DNA of 64,000 nt from the NCBI RefSeq assembly GCF_043195125.1, contig NZ_JBAFWR010000005.1. One strand, written 5' to 3'. The notes below the pieces were generated by a model. The model saw nothing but the letters and a program-made list of their open reading frames with translations, was not told the DNA's origin and searched no databases. This document shows positions 8,580 through 17,049 of the stretch, piece after piece (positions within the stretch are counted from its first letter, which is position 1; each line of letters opens with the position of its first letter). Position numbers and translations under genes: made by a program. This DNA is from NCEH01 sp043195125 (GTDB lineage Bacteria > Pseudomonadota > Alphaproteobacteria > Rhizobiales > Xanthobacteraceae).

Positions 8580-9548
8580 ATGTCCCCGTCCCATGCCGCC
8601 GAACGGTCCGAGCCGCTGGCTCCGACCGCAGAATTCGCCCGCGATCTCGCGATCGCCCTTTCCGCCCGCACGAAGCGGCTCGCGCCGAAATATTTCTATG
8701 ATGCCGCCGGTTCGGCGCTGTTCGAGCAGATCACCCAGCTTCCCGAATATTATCCCACCCGCACCGAGATCGGCATCCTGCGCGACCATGCGGAAGATCT
8801 GGCGGCGCTGCTTCCGCCGGGCGGTGTCTTGGTGGAATTCGGCAGCGGCGCCAGCGTGAAGGTGCGCCTGCTGCTGGATCGCATTCCCCACCTCGCCGCC
8901 TATGTGCCGGTGGATATTTCCGCCGAGTTCCTGGAGCGCACTGCCACCGACCTGCGCCGTGCCTATCCGGGCATCGAAATCCTGCCTCTGGCTGACGATT
9001 TCACCCAGCGCTTCGCCTTACCGCAGATGGCGCAAGGCCGGCCGCTGCTGGGCTTTTTCCCCGGCTCCACCATCGGCAATTTCGAGCCGGCGGACGCGCA
9101 GGACTTTCTCGCCCAGGCCCGCGAAACCCTCGGCCCCGGAAGCCGGATGGTGGTGGGCGTGGATCTGGTGAAGGATCCGCGTCTATTGCATGCAGCCTAT
9201 AACGACGCGGCGGGCGTGACGGCGCAGTTCAATAAGAACGTGCTGGTACGGGCCAATCGCGAACTGGGTACGGATTTCGAGCTTTCCGCCTTCGTCCACC
9301 GTGCCTTCTTCAATGCCCCGGCGAGCCGAATCGAAATGCATCTGGTGAGCGCCAGCGCGCAGACCGTGCACCTGGACGGCGCGGCCTATCATTTCGCCGC
9401 AGGCGAGAGCCTGCACACCGAATGCAGCTACAAATACACACTGGAGGGCTTCGCGGACCTTGCCGCCGCTGCCGGCTGGACAAGCGAGACGGCGTGGACC
9501 GATCCGCAGCAACTGTTCAGCGTGCATGTGCTGGCGCGTGCCGCCTGA
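8580..9548 (+). CDS. egtD: L-histidine N-alpha-methyltransferase EgtD
   Basis: EgtD trimethylates histidine with SAM to make hercynine, the substrate of EgtB. The 322-residue protein shows the family's N-terminal segment (PKYFYDAAGSALFEQIT), the SAM-binding glycine motif VEFGSGASVKV, PVDISAEFL and the FFPGSTIGNF motif. GAGGAA lies 5 bases before ATG 8580. The frame stays open far upstream through egtB, but only as an out-of-frame shadow of that gene. It is co-transcribed with egtB. Confidence 0.95.
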   Translation: MSPSHAAERSEPLAPTAEFARDLAIALSARTKRLAPKYFYDAAGSALFEQITQLPEYYPTRTEIGILRDHAEDLAALLPPGGVLVEFGSGASVKVRLLLDRIPHLAAYVPVDISAEFLERTATDLRRAYPGIEILPLADDFTQRFALPQMAQGRPLLGFFPGSTIGNFEPADAQDFLAQARETLGPGSRMVVGVDLVKDPRLLHAAYNDAAGVTAQFNKNVLVRANRELGTDFELSAFVHRAFFNAPASRIEMHLVSASAQTVHLDGAAYHFAAGESLHTECSYKYTLEGFADLAAAAGWTSETAWTDPQQLFSVHVLARAA

Positions 9549-9712
9549 GCGGAAGCGCGGAGCCAGGTGGCGCGGATGCTCGGGAGGCTCTGGCCTCCCT
9601 CGGCTTTTCCACATTTGCCGCAGGACGTGCCGCAGCGCGGCAGCAAAAGAACTTGGCCTTCCGATTGCTTCATGTGACCTTGCCTTAAAGAGGTCGCATC
9701 GGAGCGGGGGAT

Positions 9713-11005
9713 ATGCTTATCGAGGATCGCGGACCCGGCTTTCAGGGAAAGGCATCCCTGCACGGCTGGATGATCTGGGGCACCGCGGCCCTGTTCTATC
9801 TTTATGAATTCTTCGTGCGCGTCGCCCCCTCGGCCATGGAGCCGGAGCTGCAGGTGCATTTCGGGCTGTCGGCGGCCGCTTTGGGCGCCGCGGCGGGCAC
9901 CTATTATCTCATCTATTCGCCCATGCAGCTCATTTCGGGCACCATCATCGACCGCTTCGGGGTGAAGCAGGTGCTGGTGCTCTCGGCCCTGATCTGCACT
10001 TCCGGCGCGTTTCTGGAAATCATCGGGTCCAACAGCTTCTTCCTGGTGGCGGCGCGGTTCGCCCAGGGCTTCGGCTCGGCCTTCGCCTTCGTCGGCACCA
10101 TGTATATCGCCGCCGAATGGTTTCCCCGCTCCATGCTGGCGCGGCTCTCGGGCCTCACCACATCGCTCGGCATGGCGGGTGCCATCATCGGCAATGCCGG
10201 CATCGCCCGCTTGGTGGAAACCATGGGCTGGCAAAGCGCGCTGATCGGAGCCGGGTTCGTCGGCATCGCCGTCACCGCGCTGATCGTGTTCGTCATTCCG
10301 AGCCGTCCGCCGGTCGGCACGGACGTGCCCCATCCGTACAAGCCCAACGTGCTGCGGGCGCTGCGCATCGTCTATGCGAACCCGCAGAGCTGGTATCTCG
10401 GCATCATCGGCGCGGCGCTCTACATGCCGCTGTCGATCCTCGGCGCACTGTGGGGCGCGGAATACATCTCCGCCATCACCGGCGCCTCGAAGCTGGAGGC
10501 CACCGGCGCGGTTTCCATGATGTATGTGGGCTGGCTGGTGGGCGGCCCGCTCGCCGGATACGCCTCCGACAAGCTCGGCATCCGCCGGCCGATCCTGCTC
10601 TATGCCAGCGCGGCGACGCTGGTGGTGACGTTCGTCATCGCCATCATCCCCAACATGTCGTTGCCCGTGGCCTATATGCTCCTGCTTCTCCTGGGGCTCG
10701 CCTCATGCTCGCAGGTGATCTGCTTCGCCACCGTGGTTGAGCACAATCCCCAAACCGTCACGGGCACCGCGCTCGCCTCCACCAACATGATCATCATGTT
10801 GCTGGGCGGCGTTGCCGAATGGGCTTTCGGGTTGGTGCTGGATCTCGTCGGCGGCTCGGGCGATACCGGCCAATATTCCGCGCAGGCCTATCATTACGCC
10901 ATCCTGATGCTGCCGGCGATTTCCCTGGTGGGCCTCGCGGCGGCGACGATGGTGAAGGAAGCCAAGGAGATCGTTGGCGTGCAGGAAGCCGCCGCGCCGG
11001 CCTGA
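9713..11005 (+). CDS. MFS transporter
   Basis: The 430-residue protein has about 12 hydrophobic segments. The start region YEFFVRVAPSAMEPELQ is followed by a loop 2-3 motif D-R-F-G-V-K, typical of the major facilitator superfamily. The second half repeats the pattern at YASDKLGIRRPI. It is likely an inner-membrane anion or metabolite transporter; the substrate is not visible. It lies 164 bases after egtD on the same strand, so a link to ergothioneine or hercynine transport is possible but only positional. A weak purine-rich SD precedes ATG 9713. Confidence 0.85.
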   Translation: MLIEDRGPGFQGKASLHGWMIWGTAALFYLYEFFVRVAPSAMEPELQVHFGLSAAALGAAAGTYYLIYSPMQLISGTIIDRFGVKQVLVLSALICTSGAFLEIIGSNSFFLVAARFAQGFGSAFAFVGTMYIAAEWFPRSMLARLSGLTTSLGMAGAIIGNAGIARLVETMGWQSALIGAGFVGIAVTALIVFVIPSRPPVGTDVPHPYKPNVLRALRIVYANPQSWYLGIIGAALYMPLSILGALWGAEYISAITGASKLEATGAVSMMYVGWLVGGPLAGYASDKLGIRRPILLYASAATLVVTFVIAIIPNMSLPVAYMLLLLLGLASCSQVICFATVVEHNPQTVTGTALASTNMIIMLLGGVAEWAFGLVLDLVGGSGDTGQYSAQAYHYAILMLPAISLVGLAAATMVKEAKEIVGVQEAAAPA

Positions 11006-11013
11006 GGCGAAAT

Positions 11014-11043
11014 GGGGGCGGGCCGCAGAAGGCCCCGCCCCTT
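11014..11043. terminator. GC-rich hairpin between converging genes
   Basis: GGGGCGGGCC (11015-11024) pairs with GGCCCCGCCCC (11031-11041) with one bulge, between the MFS gene and the minus-strand DUF3445 gene. There is no real T-tract. Confidence 0.5.
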
Positions 11044-11046
11044 AGC

Positions 11047-12102
11047 TCACAATTGGGTCAGTTCGCTCTGGATGCCCTTGTTGAGCTCAGCGCCGTCATC
11101 GAGCGGTGCCAGATAGTCCACCGCCATTTCGCGGAAGCGCAGCAGGCCCTTATAGGCCTGGATATCGGGGTGCAGGTCGCGCAGCACGCGATGCAGCCGC
11201 TTGCCCCATTTGGGCACCCGCGCCACCTCCTCCAGGCTCGCCAGATAGCAGCGGATGCCGAACAGGATCGCGTTCGAGCGCGGCAGGCGGAACAGAGTCT
11301 GCAATTCCACCCGCAGATGCACCTTCTGCCCGACATTCTCCGGCGTGACGCTCGCCTTGTCCGGCCCCCACACGGGATAATTCTCCGGCGAGGTATCGAG
11401 GCGGGGGTTGATGGTCATGGTCCAGTTCAGCCGCCGCACCGGCTGGCCATATTGCAGGCGCAGCAAATATTTCAGCGCGCGGTCGAACACGCCCTTCTCG
11501 TGCGCCAGCGGCACCGGGCCGTGCCATTCGTGGAAGCTCATGCCGATGTCGAATTCCAGCGACCAGTCAGCCTGGGTCGTGACCATGCCACCGTCCACAA
11601 AGAGATTGTCCTCGCGCTGGTCCTGCAGGGTGAAATCGCCCTGCGCCTGGCGGGTGATGTATTCGAACGGCGGGCACGGCAGGGTCTCCGCCTTGCCGAA
11701 GGTGAAGCTCTGGTGGATGCCGAGCGGCCGATTCACCCAGGTCCAAAGGTCCCCCGCCTTGGTGAGCGAGAAATGCTCGGGATAATCGGCGGCGAGGCTC
11801 TCCATGATCAGTTCGAGCGTATCCCACTGCGCCGCCATCATGTGGGGCAGCACCTGGCAGCGCTTGGGATCCTCCGCCAGAACGAGTGCCCGCTCCCGGC
11901 ACTCGGCGACATAATGCTCGTCCACGTCGAACACATGGTCATAGGCCGGGCTTGCGCCGCCCTTCACATGGGGCTCGATGTTCACCGAATACATGTATTG
12001 GTCTTCGGGAAACGGGAACGGAAAGTGCAGAATCGCCGCGCTGGAATTGCGATAGGTAAAGTCGCGGCGGAAGGTCTCGTTGGGCTTGAACTGAAGGGTC
12101 AT
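11047..12102 (-). CDS. Heme-dependent oxidative N-demethylase subunit (DUF3445), dimethylamine monooxygenase
   Basis: The 351-residue protein matches DUF3445, the heme-binding oxygenase component of the dimethylamine monooxygenase known from Ruegeria and Methylocella (encoded by dmmDABC). That enzyme converts dimethylamine to methylamine plus formaldehyde. Family-typical segments are AAQWDTLELIMESLAADYP, GIHQSFTFGKAETLPCPPF and VNRPLG. GGAAGGAC precedes ATG 12102. It is the last gene of the minus-strand operon, separated from the reductase gene by 216 bases holding a REP-like element. Which dmm letter applies cannot be settled from sequence alone, so no symbol is given. Confidence 0.85.
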   Translation of the reverse strand: MTLQFKPNETFRRDFTYRNSSAAILHFPFPFPEDQYMYSVNIEPHVKGGASPAYDHVFDVDEHYVAECRERALVLAEDPKRCQVLPHMMAAQWDTLELIMESLAADYPEHFSLTKAGDLWTWVNRPLGIHQSFTFGKAETLPCPPFEYITRQAQGDFTLQDQREDNLFVDGGMVTTQADWSLEFDIGMSFHEWHGPVPLAHEKGVFDRALKYLLRLQYGQPVRRLNWTMTINPRLDTSPENYPVWGPDKASVTPENVGQKVHLRVELQTLFRLPRSNAILFGIRCYLASLEEVARVPKWGKRLHRVLRDLHPDIQAYKGLLRFREMAVDYLAPLDDGAELNKGIQSELTQL

Positions 12103-12185
12103 GGAAAGTCCTTCCGGTCACGATGTCAGTCTCAGAAATGCCCCTCCCCCGCTTGAGGGGTTTGAGCACGGGCACCCCCGGCTTT

Positions 12186-12301
12186 CACCTCTCCCCGCCG
12201 GGGAGAGGTCGGCCGCGCAGCGGACGGGTGAGGGGGCGCCACCCATTCGATCGCAACGCTTTCACCCCTCACCCCAGCCCTCTCCCGCTCGGGGAGAGGG
12301 A
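12186..12301. repeat. REP-like palindromic element, copy A
   Basis: The copy has two hairpins. CACCTCTCCCCGCCGGGGAG opens the first, followed by GTCGGCCGCGCAGCGGACGG; a second CTCTCCCGCTCGGGGAGAG hairpin follows near 12275. Closely related copies lie at 13910-14018 and 19905-19999. It sits between two genes of the Tdm/Dmm operon. Confidence 0.85.
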
Positions 12302-12318
12302 GCAACCGATGGCACGAG

Positions 12319-13275
12319 TCAAAAATCCAACACCACCTGCGCGGTGCGGGCCCGCGAGACGCAGGGCATGATGAATTTCTGCGAAGCCTTCTCCTCCGCC
12401 GAGAGGAAGTCGTCGCGGTGCTCCACTTCGCCGTCGAGCACATCGAGCTTGCATTCCCCGCAGGCCCCGCCGCGGCACAGGCAGGGGGCCGCGATGCCTT
12501 GTGCTTCGAGTGCTTCCAACAGGGTCTGGTTGTCGGCGACCTGCACCTCGATGCCGGATTTCGCCAGCACCGCCTTGAACGGCAGGCCTCCGGAGGCATC
12601 GCCGAAGCTCTCGCGGTGGATCTTGCCTGAAGGCCAGCCGAGCGCGGCGGCGCTGGAGACCACCGCATCCATCAGCGCGCGCGGGCCGCACGTATAGACA
12701 TGGGTGCCGAGCGGCTGGCGCGCCAAAATCCCTGCCAGATCGAACGCGGCGCGCCCGTTGCCGTGGATGAAGATGTCCTCGCCCGCCGCATGGGGCGCCA
12801 GCAGCTTCTCAAACACCGGCGCCTCTTCGGCCGTGCAGAGCTGATGCAGCTCGAACCGCGCGCCGCGCGCCTTCAGCGCTGGCACATAGGACAGCAGCGG
12901 CGTGATGCCGATGCCGCCCGCGATCAGCAGATGCTTGCGGGCCTTGGCCGCGAGCGGAAACAGATTGCCCGGCACGCCGATCTCGATCACGTCGCCGCGC
13001 GCCACGTTCTGGTGCAGGAACCGCGAGCCGCCCCGCGACTGCGCCACGTGGCGCACGATGATCTCATACCGCGCGCGGCTCTCGGGCGGAGAGACCAGGG
13101 AATAGGAATTCTTCATCACCCGCCCCTCGTGGCGCAGAGTGACCATGACGTGGGCACCGGCGGAGGGGGTCGGCAGCGGGCCGCCGTGCAGCGGTTCGAA
13201 GGCGAAGCGCTTCAGGGTCGGCGAAAGCTGTTCGATCTCGTGGATGCGCACGGGGATCGGGCCTGAAGCGATCAT
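12319..13275 (-). CDS. PDR/VanB-type ferredoxin reductase subunit of dimethylamine monooxygenase
   Basis: This 318-residue flavin reductase passes electrons from NAD(P)H to a C-terminal plant-type 2Fe-2S cluster. A flavin-binding KNSYSLVS motif lies near residue 55, the nucleotide-binding GGIGITPLL near 118 and the CGPRALM motif near 195. The cluster ligands C-R-G-G-A-C-G-E-C sit around residue 267, with a distal Cys in MPCVSRA. Its place between the DmmA-like and DUF3445 genes marks it as the reductase of the demethylase complex. ATG 13275 overlaps the upstream stop as ATGA, with GGAGGAG 8 bases before it. Confidence 0.9.
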   Translation of the reverse strand: MIASGPIPVRIHEIEQLSPTLKRFAFEPLHGGPLPTPSAGAHVMVTLRHEGRVMKNSYSLVSPPESRARYEIIVRHVAQSRGGSRFLHQNVARGDVIEIGVPGNLFPLAAKARKHLLIAGGIGITPLLSYVPALKARGARFELHQLCTAEEAPVFEKLLAPHAAGEDIFIHGNGRAAFDLAGILARQPLGTHVYTCGPRALMDAVVSSAAALGWPSGKIHRESFGDASGGLPFKAVLAKSGIEVQVADNQTLLEALEAQGIAAPCLCRGGACGECKLDVLDGEVEHRDDFLSAEEKASQKFIMPCVSRARTAQVVLDF

Positions 13276-13859
13276 GCGTAAAGCTCCTCCGCATCGGGAA
13301 CGTCGCCGGGCACTTCGGCATCCACCTGCACGCCCATGAAGGCCGCATGCCGGCGGGAGAAATGGTCACGCACGAACAGGCTCGCCCCACAGCCGGCGCA
13401 GGTGAAGATGGAGGTCGTCACCCCCTCGCCATAGGTGCGGCAATGCACGCAGAACACGCGCCGCGCCTTGGTTCCCGCATGGGCGAGGCGGATTTCCTGC
13501 CGGCTCATTCCGGCGGCTTCGGCAATGCGGAACACATCCCACAGGAACGGCTCTGAACCGGCTCCATAGAGCCGCAGCCCCATGGTCTCGCGGGCGAGGC
13601 GCTCCTCCAGGGCGGAGAACAGATGGCCGTTGGAGCGGAACGGCCGCACGCTGTCGCCCGCCCCATCCACCACGGAGACCGGGAGCAGCGCGCTGCGGTT
13701 TACGACGGTCCAGGTCTCGCAAGCGGCCGGCTCGAACCCCTCGGCCAGCGCTTCCGCCGGCAGCGCCGGACCTTCGACCACAAGCAAATGGTGCCGCCCG
13801 GCCGGGTCCAGCTCCAGCGGGGCGTATTTAGGCCGGCTCTTGATGCCTTGATCGCTCAT
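13272..13859 (-). CDS. dmmA: Dimethylamine monooxygenase small subunit, DmmA family
   Basis: The 195-residue protein ends with a Cys-rich metal-binding segment (CVHCRTYGEGVT then CAGCGASLFVRDHFSRR), the hallmark of the DmmA family found beside DUF3445 oxygenases. It is needed for dimethylamine oxidation but has no established enzymatic domain. Four-base ATGA overlap with the downstream reductase indicates translational coupling. A REP-like element lies upstream, between it and tdm. Confidence 0.8.
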   Translation of the reverse strand: MSDQGIKSRPKYAPLELDPAGRHHLLVVEGPALPAEALAEGFEPAACETWTVVNRSALLPVSVVDGAGDSVRPFRSNGHLFSALEERLARETMGLRLYGAGSEPFLWDVFRIAEAAGMSRQEIRLAHAGTKARRVFCVHCRTYGEGVTTSIFTCAGCGASLFVRDHFSRRHAAFMGVQVDAEVPGDVPDAEELYA

Positions 13860-13909
13860 GATGCCTTCCGCTTCAGATCAAATTCAGACGGCCGCGCTTG
13901 TGGCAGCCG

Positions 13910-14018
13910 CCTCACCCCAGCCCTCTCCCCGTCGGGGAGAGGGGGCGCGCCCCTGACCCTGCCCTCCACCTCTCCCCCACGAGGACAGGTCGGCCGCGCA
14001 GCGGACGGGTGAGGGGGC
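13910..14018. repeat. REP-like palindromic element, copy B
   Basis: The same two parts as copy A are present in the other order: CTCTCCCCGTCGGGGAGAG near 13922, then GTCGGCCGCGCAGCGGACGG near 13990. It fills the gap between tdm and the DmmA-family gene. Confidence 0.85.
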
Positions 14019-14051
14019 AAGATCGACCCATCGCCCAAAGCCCGCCCGCAC

Positions 14052-16367
14052 CTACGCCCGCACCCGCGTCTTCTGTGGGTCGAAATGCGGGAACGGCACG
14101 ATCTGCGCGGGAATGCGCTTTTGGTGGCCGTCCAGCTTGCCGATTTCGATCGGCTCGCCCGCCTCCGCCGCCGCAATGTCCAGCCGCGCCAAAGCGATAT
14201 TCTGTTTCAGGATCGGCGACTTGGTGGCGCTGGTGACGACGCCCACCTGGGCGCGGCCACTATAGATCGGGTCGCCGTGTCCCACGTCGTCGTTGGAACC
14301 GATGAGCAGGCCCACCATCTTGCGCGCCGGATTGGCCTTGCGGCGCAACAGCGCCTCGCGGCCGACGAAATCCTCGTCCTTATTGGCCACCGCGAAGCCG
14401 ATGCCGGCCTCGAACGGGTCGGTCTGGTCGCAGAAATCATAGCCCGCGAACACCAAGCCGGCCTCAACCCGCAGCATATCCAGCGCGGTGAGGCCGAGCG
14501 GCTTCATGCCCTTGGGCGCGCCGGCTTTCCACACCGCATCCCACAGCGCGGTCGCGTCCTTGGGATGGCACCAGATCTCGAAGCCGAGTTCGCCGGTGTA
14601 GCCGGTCCGCGAGACGATCAGCGCCGGCCCTTGCGGCCCGCCGAGGCGGGCGATGGCGAAGCGGAACCATTTCAGCTCGGCGATCGAAGGCTGAACCGGC
14701 GAGGTCCAGATGATTTCGGACAGGATCTCGCGGCTCAGCGGCCCCTGCACGGCGATGTTATGGAGCTGGTCGGTGGAGGATTTAACCCAGGCTTTCAGGC
14801 CCCATTCCGCCGCCTTGTCGCGCAGCCATTTGCCGGTGAACTCCTCGCCGCACACCATGCGGAAATTCGCCGGGCCGAGGCGGAAAACGGTGGCATCGTC
14901 GATCATGCCGCCGTGCTCGTAGCACAGCGCGGTATAGACCACCTGGCCGACCGAGAGCTTGCGGATGTCGCGCGTTACCGTGCGCTGGAGCAGCACTTCC
15001 GCGTCCGGTCCCGTCACCTCGAACTTGCGCAGCGGCGAGAGGTCCATCACCGCCGCCTTTTCGCGGCACGCCCAATATTCCTCGATCGGCCCCACGCCGG
15101 TGAAGCAGGTGGGCAGCCAGAAGCCGCGATACTCCACGAAATTGCGGGTCTGCTCGGCGATCCTTGGATGGAAGGCGCTCTCCCGCGTCAGGCGCGGCTC
15201 GGCTTCGGGGCTCATGCGGAACGCGGTTCCTTTGGAGATGGGGGTGCCGCCGTCATAGACGCGCACATGAATGTCGGTCGGATTCCAGGCATTGGCGGAA
15301 TCGATGTCGTCGGCGCAGGAGGAGGAGGCGCACAAAAGGTCCGTCATGGCCCGCAGCAGCACATAATCGCCGGGGCGCGACCAGGGCTCGTCCATGGTCA
15401 AGGCGTTGGAGCTTTCAACGCAGGTGTTGAAGAAGAAATTGATCGCCGGCCAGCCGCGCTTTTCCTTGATGCCGTAAGGCTTCAGCACAAGGTTGAAATT
15501 GTCCGAGCAATTGTCGTGCCCGGGATAGCCCATGTCCTCGTAATATTTGGCCGAGCAGGCGAGCGCGAACGTATCGTGCCGCCCCACCGTGTCGCGCACC
15601 ACTTCCACCAGCGGCATCTGGCGTTCGTCGAAATATTTCGAATGCAGGCCCGGGCCGGGGAAGGCCGAACCCATGAGCGTGCGGGTGGTGGTGGAGTCGA
15701 GGCCATATTCCAGCCCCTCCTCGTCCAGCGCCTTGGCGTCGAAGGCGAGGAAGTCGGAGCATTGCCGGCCTTCCACGTCGATGATCTGGATGTAGTTGCC
15801 GGCCTTCACGCGATAGGCCTTGGCGCGGGCGGCGGGCACCCGCAGGTCCAGCACCACGTCGCCCAGCGGCGGGGGAAGTTCCGGCAGGGAGCCGGCGACG
15901 CGGGAAATGTCTACCTTCAGCTCGGTCGGCGGGCTCTGCTCGTCCGGCGCCATCAGCGGGCCGGCGGCGGCGATCACCACCAGAAGATCGCTGAGCGCGG
16001 TCAGGCGCGCCTGGGTGCCCGGCGCGTCGCTCGCGCCGAGAAGTGTGCGGGCGGGGGCCTGCGTGTCGATGCCGCGCTGCGCCAGGAGGCGGGCGACGTC
16101 CGCGCCCCCCTCGCCGGTCAGGCGGGCGGCGAGCGGCGCGCCGAGCGGCGCCGTATCGAGCCCCAGCGCCGGCGCGGCATCGGCGCCGGCCGCGTCGAAG
16201 GCGAAGATGTCGGCGGCCTGGAGGCCCTCAGGATCGGTGATGCGGATTTCATCGCCCGCCTTCAGCGCGAAGGCGGCACAGCCGCCGCCCGGCACCACGC
16301 GCCGCTCCGCGAGCGAACGGGGCGCGGGAGAACCGGAAGACTGGGGCGGCGCGGTAATGGCATCCAT
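14052..16367 (-). CDS. tdm: Trimethylamine N-oxide demethylase (DUF1989 + GcvT/THF domain)
   Basis: The 771-residue protein has a degenerate DUF1989-like half (about 20-140), a full DUF1989 domain (about 160-370) and a C-terminal GcvT-like tetrahydrofolate domain (about 405-765). This architecture is that of Tdm from Methylocella and Methyloligella, which splits TMAO into dimethylamine and formaldehyde. Known Tdm enzymes hold a catalytic zinc in the DUF1989 part through cysteines. Cys residues in GRQCSDF, NFFFNTCVESS and DLLCASSSCADD are candidates. The product dimethylamine is the substrate of the Dmm genes downstream. It begins 5 bases after the flavin reductase stop. Confidence 0.85.
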   Translation of the reverse strand: MDAITAPPQSSGSPAPRSLAERRVVPGGGCAAFALKAGDEIRITDPEGLQAADIFAFDAAGADAAPALGLDTAPLGAPLAARLTGEGGADVARLLAQRGIDTQAPARTLLGASDAPGTQARLTALSDLLVVIAAAGPLMAPDEQSPPTELKVDISRVAGSLPELPPPLGDVVLDLRVPAARAKAYRVKAGNYIQIIDVEGRQCSDFLAFDAKALDEEGLEYGLDSTTTRTLMGSAFPGPGLHSKYFDERQMPLVEVVRDTVGRHDTFALACSAKYYEDMGYPGHDNCSDNFNLVLKPYGIKEKRGWPAINFFFNTCVESSNALTMDEPWSRPGDYVLLRAMTDLLCASSSCADDIDSANAWNPTDIHVRVYDGGTPISKGTAFRMSPEAEPRLTRESAFHPRIAEQTRNFVEYRGFWLPTCFTGVGPIEEYWACREKAAVMDLSPLRKFEVTGPDAEVLLQRTVTRDIRKLSVGQVVYTALCYEHGGMIDDATVFRLGPANFRMVCGEEFTGKWLRDKAAEWGLKAWVKSSTDQLHNIAVQGPLSREILSEIIWTSPVQPSIAELKWFRFAIARLGGPQGPALIVSRTGYTGELGFEIWCHPKDATALWDAVWKAGAPKGMKPLGLTALDMLRVEAGLVFAGYDFCDQTDPFEAGIGFAVANKDEDFVGREALLRRKANPARKMVGLLIGSNDDVGHGDPIYSGRAQVGVVTSATKSPILKQNIALARLDIAAAEAGEPIEIGKLDGHQKRIPAQIVPFPHFDPQKTRVRA

Positions 16368-16372
16368 GGGCT

Positions 16373-16876
16373 TCAGTCCGGATCTGTGAGCGAGCGGTAG
16401 CGCCCGCGGTAATAGATGAGCGGCGCGCCCTCCCCCTCGGCATGGAAATGCACCACGCGGCCGACGAAGATCTCATGGTCCCCGCCGTCATAATGGGCAT
16501 AGGCGGCGCATTCGAAGGAGGCGTGGGCCGGGCGCAGAACGGGGGCGCCCGAATGGCCCTCGTGAAGCTCGAGATTGGCGAACTTGTCCGCGCCGCCGCG
16601 CGCGAAGCGGTTGGACAGCTCTTCCTGTCCTTCCAGCAGCACATTGACCGTGAAGAACTTGAGCTTCTCCAGCCGCGCCAGCGAATGCAGCGAGCGGGCC
16701 ATGGAGAACAGGATCAGCGGCGGGTCGAGGGAGACGGAGGAGAAGGAATTCACCGTCACGCCGAGCGGCCCCTCTTCGTCGCGGCCCAGCACCACGGCGA
16801 TGCCGGTGGCGAACCGGCCGAGCACGTTGCGCAGTTCGCGCGGGTCGAAGCGGGCGTCGAGATCAATGCGGGTCAT
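16373..16876 (-). CDS. Flavin reductase family protein
   Basis: The 167-residue protein has the FMN-binding split-barrel fold: NVLGRFATGIAVVLG, GVTVNSFSSVSLDPPLILFS and FTVNVL are typical of HpaC/RutF-like flavin reductases that feed FMNH2 or FADH2 to a partner monooxygenase. The frame could start with a GTG at 17053 overlapping the upstream stop (GTGA), but the extra 59 residues run through a perfect palindrome and look non-coding. ATG 16876, with GAGGAG 12 bases upstream, is preferred. It lies between the acyl-CoA-dehydrogenase-fold gene and tdm. Confidence 0.85.
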   Translation of the reverse strand: MTRIDLDARFDPRELRNVLGRFATGIAVVLGRDEEGPLGVTVNSFSSVSLDPPLILFSMARSLHSLARLEKLKFFTVNVLLEGQEELSNRFARGGADKFANLELHEGHSGAPVLRPAHASFECAAYAHYDGGDHEIFVGRVVHFHAEGEGAPLIYYRGRYRSLTDPD

Positions 16877-16972
16877 GAGTTGAAGGCGCTCCTCGCTCCC
16901 GCGTTCGCCGGCGACGGCAAGGCCGCCGACGCCGTGCGGAACGCCCGAAGCCGGGAAGGTGACGGAAGCCGG

Positions 16973-16999
16973 CATGGGGGACAAGCCTTGTCCCCCATG
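16973..16999. other. Perfect 13-bp palindrome in the acyl-CoA-dehydrogenase-fold to flavin reductase gap
   Basis: CATGGGGGACAAG (16973-16985) and CTTGTCCCCCATG (16987-16999) are exact inverted repeats around one base. In RNA this forms a strong hairpin about 50 bases past the stop of the upstream gene. It may stabilise the upstream message or attenuate the downstream genes; there is no T-tract. Confidence 0.8.
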
Positions 17000-17049
17000 T
17001 TGCGCGGCCGCACCCCGCAGGCCCGCGTCCGACTGCATGGCGGCGGCGC

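Noticed and set aside
14085..16400. A 771-codon plus-strand frame opposite tdm
   Set aside because: It is an antisense shadow of a clear DUF1989-GcvT gene; no family motif in its translation.
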